Shown: positions 1 to 5,135 of the stretch, piece after piece
How the letters are laid out: every line of letters starts with the position of its first letter
Numbering within the stretch: the stretch's first letter is position 1
From: Phycisphaerae bacterium
Lineage (GTDB): Bacteria > Planctomycetota > Phycisphaerae > Sedimentisphaerales > SM23-30
Assembly (NCBI GenBank): GCA_021736565.1
Contig: JAIPFO010000280.1
Coordinates: 1 to 5,150 of the forward strand
Direction of reading: 5' to 3'
Length of the DNA stretch: 5,150 nt
Position numbers and translations under genes: made by a program
Notes under the pieces: model-generated
Told to the model about the DNA's origin: nothing
The model's database searches: none
What the model saw: only the letters and a program-made list of their open reading frames with translations

Positions 1-462
1 CTCATCAAAGACGGCGCCCCGGCCGGCATCTTTATCTGCCCTTCCAAACGCCCCCCAACACAAAAGCTTCATCCCAACATCCCCTCCGACCAGCCGCCAC
101 AGCACTACATCAATCCCGCTTTAGTCGCTTACAGCCCCCGACTGATCCCCAACGCCGCCACGTCCATCCCCGATAACTCGACTGATGTACTCTTTGCCGA
201 CAAAAACCCACTGTTCGCCAATTACAAAACCGGCAATCCATCCCAGGAATTAAACCTGAGAATTATGTCCCACCTGAAAAACCGAAACTCACCCAATCAT
301 AATAACTCAGGCCAGCATGTTTTGTTCAAAGATATCCACGTCCAATTCTACAAAACTCGCCACATCGGTACTGCCCAGGACGACATCTATACCATCCGAA
401 ATACCGAACGCTACCGGGGAACCGAACACCCCTTCCCCGATGATATATTCACCGCACCATAA
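1..462 (+). CDS. Pseudopilin-like (type II secretion / DUF1559-type) protein, C-terminal part
   Basis: The frame is open from the first base to TAA at 460-462, giving 153 residues; the N-terminus, where a prepilin cleavage/methylation helix would be expected, lies outside the window. Visible marks are FICPS at residues 11-15 (the usual 'FxCPS' segment), VLFADKNP at 63-70, and the C-terminal signature NSPNH (96-100), GQHVLF (104-109), a D.HVQF segment (111-116) and DDIYT (127-131). This combination is typical of the large planctomycete family of secreted or surface proteins with a type IV pilin-like N-terminus and an H-X9-DG-type C-terminal motif. Their individual functions are mostly unknown. 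Here the glycine of the usual DGH is isoleucine (D111-I112-H113), a small departure from the family. The gene ends 68 bp before the next promoter and has no obvious hairpin terminator. The family call is from recognised motifs; any specific role is not visible. Confidence 0.78.
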   Translation, partial: LIKDGAPAGIFICPSKRPPTQKLHPNIPSDQPPQHYINPALVAYSPRLIPNAATSIPDNSTDVLFADKNPLFANYKTGNPSQELNLRIMSHLKNRNSPNHNNSGQHVLFKDIHVQFYKTRHIGTAQDDIYTIRNTERYRGTEHPFPDDIFTAP

Positions 463-529
463 AACGCCAGAATCAGCCCCCTCTTCACACGGCCACACCC
501 GGTCACCATTTTTATAAAATAAAAGCCTA

Positions 530-557
530 TTGACGGGACCGCCCAAACTGCTAGAAT
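530..557 (+). promoter_or_regulatory. Sigma-70-type promoter for the sigma-54 activator gene
   Basis: A -35 box TTGACG (530-535) is separated by 16 bp from a -10 box TAGAAT (552-557). Each box matches the consensus at 5 of 6 positions, and a TG one base before the -10 (549-550) adds an extended -10 element. Transcription would start near 564, leaving a leader of about 165 nt before the ATG at 731. The leader holds two short inverted repeats, GTGA/TCAC (626-638) and ATTGA/TCAAT (640-656), but no riboswitch that I recognise. This is the best-looking promoter in the window. Confidence 0.6.
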
Positions 558-681
558 AGCACTTTTATTAGGGAATTTTTGAATAAACCACCATTGATGG
601 CTGTTTCAAAAGTCTATATTGCCGGGTGAAGTCGTCACGATTGACCCCAAATCAATTTCCCCATAACAATCATAACGGATT

Positions 682-708
682 TTGGCCCGAATCTTGATTC
701 ATTGGCCC
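682..708. promoter_or_regulatory. Possible operator: TTGGCCC direct repeats around an inverted repeat
   Basis: TTGGCCC occurs at 682-688 and again at 702-708, exactly 20 bp (about two helical turns) apart, so both copies face the same side of the DNA. Between them lies the inverted repeat GAATC-TT-GATTC (689-700). The element sits in the leader, 23 bp before the activator's start codon and well downstream of the predicted transcription start. It could be an autoregulatory binding site. No binding protein can be named, and chance is not excluded. Confidence 0.3.
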
Positions 709-730
709 AACCGCCCAGGATAAGTTTAAA

Positions 731-2509
731 ATGGTACGATTGGCATTTTTGGACACCGAGGATATATCACGAGCCCAAATAGCGGCCGAAATGGCACGCC
801 AGGTAGCCCCTCCGGAGATTCAAATATCCTGCCTCGCTGAAGATCCTCAACCCATATCCCACGAATTGACAGCCGTGATGGCAGAGGTCAACATCCCCAT
901 AAGCCACTCCTGTACCCCATTCTCCAAAATCACCAGGGATCCCTTTGACGTCATTATTGTCCTCAGTGAAGATTCCGAAAAAATTTGCGCGTTTCTTCCC
1001 GGACGAGAATCGGTCATTCGTTGGAACATGCCTCCCTTACCCAATGCCAACGGCAACAGTCAAAGCTATCTTGAAAACCTGCGACGTCTCCGCGACGACC
1101 TGACAAATCGTGTAAAGGCCCTCTTTACCGGCGGGTATCTGACAACGATCCTGGCCATGAAGAAAAACAACATGATGATCCTGGACCATTTCCCGGAGGG
1201 AATCATCGTCCATGATACGCATCGGACCATCTCATGCTTTAATCAAGCCGCCGAAAAAATTACCGGCCGTTCACGCCATGATGTTATCGGACGGGATTGC
1301 CATGAGATATTCCCGAGTGGCTTTTGTGGCGGGTTGTGTTCTTTTTGCGATGATGAACGTCAAAAAAATATCGAAAAAAACGATTATCCCCTCCACATCC
1401 TGACCAAAGATGGCACCGCAAAGGACGTAGAAATGGCCGTCATAGCCATCACCAATGACCTTGGCAATATACAGGGCGTTTTAGGCTGCTTCCGGGATGT
1501 CACCGAAGTAAAACATCTCCGGCGAAATCTCAAAAAAATCCAGAGCTTTCATGGCATTATTGGAAGCGATGAAAAAATGCAGGCCGTTTACGACCTCGTC
1601 AGCGACCTGGCCAATAGTGATTTCCCCGTTTTGATCCTGGGAGAAAGCGGAACCGGCAAGGAACTGGTCGCCGGGGCCATTCATGGCGAAGGACGTCGAG
1701 CCGGGCGACCCTTTGTTCCGGTCAATTGCGGGGCACTGCCCGAAGGCATTCTCGAAAGTGAGCTTTTTGGCCATGTCCGAGGCGCCTTTACCGGGGCCGT
1801 TCGGGACAAAAAGGGCCGCTTTGAACTGGCGGATACCGGAACCATTTTCCTCGACGAAGTCGGGGAGCTCAGCCCGATGATGCAAGTTAAATTACTACGC
1901 GTCCTGCAGGAAAATACCTTTGAACGCGTCGGTGGCGAAAAACCCATCCACGTCGATGTGAGAGTATTAAGCGCAACGAACAGAGACCTTCGAAAAATGG
2001 TCGAAAAAGGCGAGTTCCGAGAAGACTTATACTACCGTTTGTGCGTTGTGCCCATCACCCTGCCACCCATCAGGGAACGCCGGAACGACATCCCGATGCT
2101 GATCAACTTTTTTATCGAACGATTCAGAAAGGACACGGAACGAAACATTAAAGGCGTCAGCGACGAGGCCCTGGGGAAAATGCTCGACTACCACTGGCCG
2201 GGCAACGTGCGGGAATTGCAGAACGCCATTCAATATGCCTATGTGAAATGTAAAAATAATATATTACAGTGTGAGCATTTACCCCCCGAGATCATCGGCA
2301 CAATTCACCCGCCTAAAAAAACCAGACGGCAGCGACGACGAAAACTATCCGCACAACAAGTAATTAACGCACTGGAAGCCACCGGGGGCAACAAACTCAA
2401 AGCCGCCCAGCTACTCGGCGTCGGACGCGCCACACTCCACCGCTTCCTCAAAGAGCAACCAACCGACAAAAAAAACAAAAAACAAAGTACTGAATTTTTC
2501 GAAATATAA
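731..2509 (+). CDS. Sigma-54-dependent transcriptional activator: degenerate LMW-phosphatase/ArsC-like domain, PAS, AAA+, Fis-type HTH
   Basis: This enhancer-binding protein (592 aa) should remodel RNA polymerase-sigma-54 by ATP hydrolysis in the cytoplasm. Residues 1-134 align by eye with low-molecular-weight tyrosine phosphatase/arsenate reductase proteins (LAFLDTEDISRAQIAAEM near the N-terminus; DPFDVIIVL and FLPG around 70-91), but the nucleophile position is Asp8, so the CX5R catalytic loop is lost. Residues 145-260 are a PAS domain with cysteines 190, 199, 203 and 206. The AAA+ domain starts near 275: Walker A GESGTGKE (304-311), sigma-54-contacting GAFTGA (351-356), Walker B TIFLDE (371-376), sensor I SATNRD (414-419), arginine-finger segment FREDLYYRL (429-437), sensor II WPGNVREL (489-496). 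A basic stretch (529-538) precedes a Fis-type HTH (about 555-574). The start ATG is the first after an in-frame stop at 695-697, with AGGA 10 bp upstream. There is no receiver domain, so the signal is probably a ligand, metal or redox state. The output domains are certain; the input is inferred. Confidence 0.95.
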   Translation: MVRLAFLDTEDISRAQIAAEMARQVAPPEIQISCLAEDPQPISHELTAVMAEVNIPISHSCTPFSKITRDPFDVIIVLSEDSEKICAFLPGRESVIRWNMPPLPNANGNSQSYLENLRRLRDDLTNRVKALFTGGYLTTILAMKKNNMMILDHFPEGIIVHDTHRTISCFNQAAEKITGRSRHDVIGRDCHEIFPSGFCGGLCSFCDDERQKNIEKNDYPLHILTKDGTAKDVEMAVIAITNDLGNIQGVLGCFRDVTEVKHLRRNLKKIQSFHGIIGSDEKMQAVYDLVSDLANSDFPVLILGESGTGKELVAGAIHGEGRRAGRPFVPVNCGALPEGILESELFGHVRGAFTGAVRDKKGRFELADTGTIFLDEVGELSPMMQVKLLRVLQENTFERVGGEKPIHVDVRVLSATNRDLRKMVEKGEFREDLYYRLCVVPITLPPIRERRNDIPMLINFFIERFRKDTERNIKGVSDEALGKMLDYHWPGNVRELQNAIQYAYVKCKNNILQCEHLPPEIIGTIHPPKKTRRQRRRKLSAQQVINALEATGGNKLKAAQLLGVGRATLHRFLKEQPTDKKNKKQSTEFFEI

Positions 2510-2527
2510 CACAACGACATATGACCG

Positions 2528-2551
2528 CACGAAACGCAATGCGGCTTCGTG
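2528..2551. repeat. Imperfect inverted repeat between the activator and lipoprotein genes
   Basis: CACGAA (2528-2533) pairs with TTCGTG (2546-2551), and inside it CGC (2535-2537) pairs with GCG (2541-2543) around an AAT loop, with an unpaired A on one side and GC on the other. No T-run follows, so it is not a standard intrinsic terminator. It lies 43 bp before the lipoprotein start. It could be an operator, or an mRNA hairpin that lowers expression of the downstream gene relative to the activator. Confidence 0.35.
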
Positions 2552-2582
2552 ACATTTAACCATCGTGACGGCAACCCCACTT

Positions 2583-2590
2583 AAAGGAAA
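2583..2590 (+). promoter_or_regulatory. Ribosome binding site that fixes the lipoprotein start
   Basis: AAAGGAAA lies just before the ATG at 2595, at normal spacing. An in-frame ATG at 2565 lacks such a site and would put ten polar residues (MTATPLKGKT) in front of the lipoprotein signal, so 2595 is preferred. Confidence 0.7.
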
Positions 2591-2594
2591 AACA

Positions 2595-3518
2595 ATGAAA
2601 AAAACTTTCACCGCAACCCTGTTAGTCTCCATCGCCCTGACTCTATCTTCCTGCCAGAATGCCCCGGCAAAAGACGCCCTGCCAGTCTCTCATCCTTTTT
2701 TGTGTGCCGATTACGGCGGGAACATGATATGGATCGTGGATAAGGCCGGTAAGGTCACCTGGCAATTCCCCGCCAAAAGACCACAGGACGTCTGGCAGCT
2801 ACCCAATGGCAATATCCTCTTTAGCCACGTTGACGGCGCAATAGAGGTCACCCGAAAGAAAAAGATCGTCTGGCAGTATAAAGCCGCCAAACCCAACGAA
2901 GTCCAATCCTGCCAGCCACTCGCCAACGGCAATACCCTGGTGGCACTCTCTGGCCCCTGCCAACTGCTTGAAATTACCCCCAAGGGAAAAATTGTCAAAA
3001 CCGTGCAGCTCACAACAGGCTACCCCAAGAACCCCCACGCACAAATGCGACAGGTGCGCCAACTCAACAACGGCCACTATCTCGTCGGACACTGCTCCGA
3101 TGAAGTCATCCGTGAATATGACGCCAATGGCAAAGTGATCAATACCATCAAAGCCAAAGGCCACGGCTTCGGCGCCATACGACTGCCCAACGGCAATACC
3201 CTGGTCGCTACCGGCGATGGCCATAAGCTCATCGAATTCGACGCCAAAGGCAAAGAAGTCTGGAAACTCAATGAAAATGACCTGCCCGGCAATCCCCTGC
3301 GTTTTATCGCCGGCGTCCAGAGACTCCCAAACGGCAACACCGTCGTTTGCAACTGGGGTGGACACGGCCACGTCGGAAAACAGCCACAAATTTTTGAAGT
3401 CACACCGCAGAAAAAAGTCGTCTGGCAAATCTTCGATTACAAAAAATTCAATACGATCTCAAATATCCAGCTTCTGGACATAAAGGGCAACGTCACCAAA
3501 AATGAGATCCTGCGCTAA
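2595..3518 (+). CDS. Predicted lipoprotein with beta-propeller (PQQ-like / NGNTLV-type) repeats
   Basis: The 307-residue product starts with MKK, a hydrophobic core (residues 7-17) and lipobox LSSC (17-20), so it should be cleaved before Cys20, lipid-anchored and face the periplasm or outside. The mature part is built of repeats of about 40-48 residues. Each has a loop-strand of NGNTLV type (71-76, 111-116, 159-164 in divergent form, 199-204, 246-251), and the next strand is of GKxVW type (52-56, 89-93, 131-134, 179-182, 219-223, 273-277). Six such units suggest a six- or seven-bladed propeller, related to what is usually annotated as PQQ-binding-like, BamB-like or arylsulfotransferase-like repeats. 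No catalytic residues are evident, so a scaffold or ligand-binding role is more likely than an enzyme, but this is inference. It follows the activator by 85 bp in the same direction with no clear promoter of its own, so the two may be co-transcribed. Confidence 0.85.
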   Translation: MKKTFTATLLVSIALTLSSCQNAPAKDALPVSHPFLCADYGGNMIWIVDKAGKVTWQFPAKRPQDVWQLPNGNILFSHVDGAIEVTRKKKIVWQYKAAKPNEVQSCQPLANGNTLVALSGPCQLLEITPKGKIVKTVQLTTGYPKNPHAQMRQVRQLNNGHYLVGHCSDEVIREYDANGKVINTIKAKGHGFGAIRLPNGNTLVATGDGHKLIEFDAKGKEVWKLNENDLPGNPLRFIAGVQRLPNGNTVVCNWGGHGHVGKQPQIFEVTPQKKVVWQIFDYKKFNTISNIQLLDIKGNVTKNEILR

Positions 3519-3676
3519 AACACACGCCTCATTCCATAGTCAGTAAAATAACCAGAATCGCATTCTAACGGCCCCACTGCTGCATCGCGATAAATCGACT
3601 ACTATAAAAAAGGTATCCGTTCCGTTCACATGTTTTAAATAGCTTCCGCCGAAGGTCGCAGATCAGCCTTTGGATG
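3519..3676. other. Non-coding stretch after the lipoprotein gene
   Basis: I see no gene or RNA here. The only structure is an imperfect hairpin with CCGCC (3646-3650) facing GGCGG (3676-3680) and AGG/CCT pairing inside. It adjoins the composite repeat that follows and may be its outer edge. No intrinsic terminator for the lipoprotein gene is visible: no stem is followed by a T-run. Confidence 0.5.
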
Positions 3677-3825
3677 GCGGTTTCCTAAGCGGCCTGAAAG
3701 GCCAAAATACCTTAGCCCAGGGAAAACGAGCGCAGCGAGTGCCGCCCTGGGTGTGAGTGTCACCCAACCCGCATCTCCCTCCTCGCACCTGGCAGGCGCC
3801 AGCCTGCCAGGTGCGAGGAGGGAGA
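3677..3825. repeat. Composite palindromic repeat, copy A
   Basis: This is a chain of elements in fixed order. First comes GCGGTTTCC (3677-3685). Hairpin 1 is GGCC-TGAAA-GGCC (3691-3703), framed by CTAAG (3685-3689) and CTTAG (3711-3715). Then an AAAATACC linker. Hairpin 2 is CCCAGGG (3716-3722) pairing with CCCTGGG (3745-3751), with the core GAGCGCAGCGA (3728-3738) in its loop. A pyrimidine-rich linker contains CACCC and ATCTC, and a long terminal palindrome (3774-3825) closes the unit. The same order recurs at 4936-5062. Repeats of this kind are common between genes in planctomycetes and resemble REP-like elements mobilised by TnpA_REP (RAYT) transposases. The link to RAYT is inference, and no transposase is present in the window. 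Confidence 0.7.
3774..3825. repeat. 24-bp perfect hairpin between convergent genes
   Basis: The arms 3774-3797 and 3802-3825 are exact reverse complements, separated by the 4-base loop GCCA. The stem is GC-rich (TGGCAGGC next to the loop, TCTCCC at the base). No T-run follows on either strand, so it is not a classic intrinsic terminator. Lying between the 3' ends of the lipoprotein gene and mntP, it could still stop or pause polymerase from both sides or protect mRNA ends. Confidence 0.9.
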
Positions 3826-3861
3826 AAAATTGCGTGTCTTACTAAAAAAGGACCAAAGGAC

Positions 3862-4422
3862 TCACCAGCTCAAGTGTTGAATTAGGATTTTAATGCCGAT
3901 GGCGATCAGTAACAGACCGCCGATCAGCTCCATTTTTCTACCCAGGAGCCCGCCCAGTCGCCTCCCCAAAAACATTCCCAATGTCGTCATCCCACCGGCA
4001 ACTATACCAATAACAATGCAAGGAAGCCAGATCGAAACACCCAGAACCGCCATAGAAAGACCTACCGCCAAAGCATCGATGCTGGTCGCCACTGAAAGCA
4101 TGATCATATGCCACCCGCGGGTGGGGTCGCGTTCACTTTCAGTGGATTTCGGGCCAAAGGATTCGTAGATCATCTTACCACCGATCATCGCCAGAAGACC
4201 AAAAGCGATCCAGTGGTCCCAGGTCTCAATCCACGGCCGAACCGTCAGACCCGCTAAATACCCGAGAATGGGCATAATCGCCTGAAAAAGACCAAAATGC
4301 CATGACAGCCGAAGCACTGAACGCATAGTCAGCCGGGGCAGCACGACTCCCGCAGTAATAGCAACAGCAAAGGCATCCATCGCCAGGGCCAACGCGAGAA
4401 CGATAATTTCAATGATTGTCAT
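3862..4422 (-). CDS. mntP: Manganese efflux pump MntP
   Basis: MntP (DUF204, formerly YebN) is an inner-membrane exporter that removes excess Mn(II). This 186-residue protein matches the family's usual length of about 188. It is almost wholly hydrophobic, with about six membrane segments and an internal duplication: MDAFAV (15-20) in the first half and SIDALAVG (114-121) in the second, carrying the membrane aspartates D16 and D116. Other family marks are HFGLFQAIMPILG (42-54), WDHWIAFGLL (68-77), GGKMIYE (81-87) and GRKMELIGGLLLIAIG (161-176). The short loop between the halves (about 89-104) is charged. An upstream ATG at 4587 is in frame, but the 55 extra residues (charged, not family-like) are rejected. 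The start at 4422 gives the standard N-terminus, preceded by a weak AAGAG ribosome binding site. The gene stands alone, convergent with the lipoprotein gene. Confidence 0.95.
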   Translation of the reverse strand: MTIIEIIVLALALAMDAFAVAITAGVVLPRLTMRSVLRLSWHFGLFQAIMPILGYLAGLTVRPWIETWDHWIAFGLLAMIGGKMIYESFGPKSTESERDPTRGWHMIMLSVATSIDALAVGLSMAVLGVSIWLPCIVIGIVAGGMTTLGMFLGRRLGGLLGRKMELIGGLLLIAIGIKILIQHLSW

Positions 4423-4495
4423 GAGGCTCTTTTTTAGAAATTGACAGCCAACGATAGTTGCGTCAATCGTCAATATAAACTCCCACCTCAAAAGT

Positions 4496-4507
4496 CGATT
4501 CGAATCG
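4496..4507. repeat. 12-bp perfect palindrome in the mntP leader
   Basis: CGATTCGAATCG is its own reverse complement. It sits 74 bp upstream of the mntP start codon, downstream of the proposed promoter. A dimeric repressor could bind it, or it may be chance; it does not look like a known MntR or Fur box. Confidence 0.35.
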
Positions 4508-4560
4508 TTCAAATCAGCCTTGATGCGGCGGTAAAAGGATTGCAAAAATACGTATGACGC

Positions 4561-4617
4561 GAACGTCAACATTCCCCCCAGACCCAACTTTAAGCAATTT
4601 CATCAAGAACGTCAACA
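4561..4617. repeat. 11-bp direct repeat upstream of mntP
   Basis: GAACGTCAACA occurs at 4561-4571 and 4607-4617, 46 bp apart. On the mntP strand each copy reads TGTTGACGTTC and so contains a TTGACG that could act as a -35 box. The copies flank the proposed mntP -10 region, so they may be regulator half-sites or the trace of a small duplication. Confidence 0.4.
4587..4615 (-). promoter_or_regulatory. Candidate sigma-70 promoter for mntP
   Basis: On the minus strand TTGACG (4615-4610) is followed, after 17 bp, by TAAAGT (4592-4587), which match the -35 and -10 consensus at 5 and 4 of 6 positions. The start would be near 4580, giving a leader of about 158 nt. I looked for the manganese-sensing yybP-ykoY riboswitch known upstream of mntP in other bacteria and did not recognise its conserved segments. 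Confidence 0.4.
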
Positions 4618-4773
4618 ATTAGAATATTTTTTCTTGCAATCCCACCAAAAGATAGATAAAGTAGGACAACAGCTTGTATGAACGTGACTTATGCGTTTAG
4701 AACGTATTTAAATAACGCCCTGACAGCGAAAAATAACGTTTTTCCATTAAAAACATGTTCGACTATATAAGTT
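4618..4773. other. Intergenic region between mntP and the tRNA
   Basis: AT-rich and without a gene that I can support. It must hold the tRNA promoter, but no clean -35/-10 pair stands out. CTGACA (4720-4725) is a fair -35 without a good -10 at proper spacing, and TATATA (4764-4769) is too close to the tRNA 5' end to serve as its -10. Confidence 0.5.
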
Positions 4774-4847
4774 GGGCCCATAGCTCAGTTGGTTAGAGCA
4801 GGGGACTCATAATCCCTGTGTCCTAGGTTCGAGTCCTAGTGGGCCCA
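4774..4847 (+). tRNA. tRNA with anticodon CAU, probably tRNA-Ile2 (lysidine-type)
   Basis: A complete 74-nt cloverleaf. The acceptor GGGCCCA (4774-4780) pairs perfectly with TGGGCCC (4840-4846), with discriminator A4847. The D-stem is GCTC/GAGC, the anticodon arm GGGGA-CTCATAA-TCCCT, and the T-arm CTAGG-TTCGAGT-CCTAG. CCA is not encoded. The CAU anticodon fits elongator Met or Ile2, in which TilS converts C34 to lysidine so that AUA is read as Ile. The acceptor has C4-G69 and C5-G68, the pairs favoured by TilS in E. coli, and the anticodon stem has the same pattern as E. coli Ile2 (G27-U43 wobble, A31-U39), whereas E. coli elongator Met has U4-A69 and A5-U68. I therefore favour Ile2, with Met the alternative. 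It is not initiator tRNA: the C1-A72 mismatch and the GGG/CCC anticodon-stem pairs are absent. Confidence 0.95.
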
Positions 4848-4935
4848 GTCTCCACCCCCATCCCATAAGTCCTTATTGGCAAAACACTTACACCCAGGCT
4901 GTTTTTGTTAGTTCGCCAGGGTGGGCCGTGCACAC

Positions 4936-5062
4936 GCGGTTTCCACTCCCCTCAAACCCCGAAGGGGTTTAATCACAATAACCGCGGGTGAGCGCAGCGA
5001 AACCCATGGCAACCCACACACACCCTATCTCTCTCCCCCCCACGGCGGGTCTCAGCCCGCCG
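4936..5062. repeat. Composite palindromic repeat, copy B
   Basis: This copy has the same order of parts as the repeat at 3677-3825: GCGGTTTCC (4936-4944); hairpin 1, AAACCCC-GAA-GGGGTTT (4954-4970); an ACAATAACC linker; hairpin 2, CCGCGGGT (4982-4989) against ACCCATGG (5002-5009) with one mismatch and one G-T pair, enclosing GAGCGCAGCGA (4990-5000); a CACCC...ATCTC pyrimidine-rich linker; and hairpin 3, CGGCGGG-TCTCAG-CCCGCCG (5043-5062). The stem sequences differ from copy A while their positions and the core are kept, as expected for RNA or DNA structures under pairing constraint. The AACCCCGAAGGGGTT-type stem and GAGCGCAGCGA core are familiar from planctomycete intergenic repeats. Confidence 0.7.
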
Positions 5063-5089
5063 AAAACACCCCACATGCCTTCTCATTAA

Positions 5090-5109
5090 CACCTGGATTC
5101 AACCAGGTG
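5090..5109. repeat. Short palindrome CACCTGG/CCAGGTG
   Basis: The 7-bp arms at 5090-5096 and 5103-5109 enclose the loop ATTCAA. No T-run follows directly. It lies just downstream of composite repeat B and may belong to the same repeat-rich cluster. Confidence 0.55.
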
Positions 5110-5135
5110 ACAGACAAACTATTCCCCCCCTCCTC

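Noticed and set aside
597..629. Ten-codon upstream reading frame (ATG GCT ... TGA) in the activator leader
   Set aside because: It has no ribosome binding site and no regulatory codon bias, so it is likely chance.
684..697. Sigma-54 (-24/-12) promoter, TTGGCCC...TTGA
   Set aside because: The -12 element would need GC, but GA is at the correct 10-base spacing from GG. A better sigma-70 promoter lies upstream. No other convincing -24/-12 pair was seen in the intergenic regions.
1481..1885. 134-codon open frame on the minus strand inside the activator gene
   Set aside because: It overlaps the highly conserved AAA+ coding region and has no family features.
2799..3428. Long open frame on the minus strand opposite the lipoprotein gene
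   Set aside because: It mirrors the repeated codons of the propeller gene and lacks a ribosome binding site and recognisable motifs. It is a shadow of the real gene.
3844..3849. Intrinsic terminator for mntP at the T6 run after its stop codon (minus strand)
   Set aside because: The preceding GTCC...GGTCC is mainly a direct repeat and does not form a stable stem.
4423..4587. N-terminal extension of MntP from an in-frame ATG at 4587
   Set aside because: The 55 extra residues are charged and unlike the family, and the start at 4422 gives the canonical MntP N-terminus and a length of 186. The region also overlaps the likely promoter leader.
4764..4769. TATATA as -10 box of the tRNA
   Set aside because: It ends 4 bases before the mature tRNA 5' end, so transcription would start inside the tRNA.
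3677..5062. CRISPR array or complete insertion sequence
   Set aside because: There are only two diverged palindromic units separated by real genes, with no regular spacers, no transposase and no target-site duplication visible.
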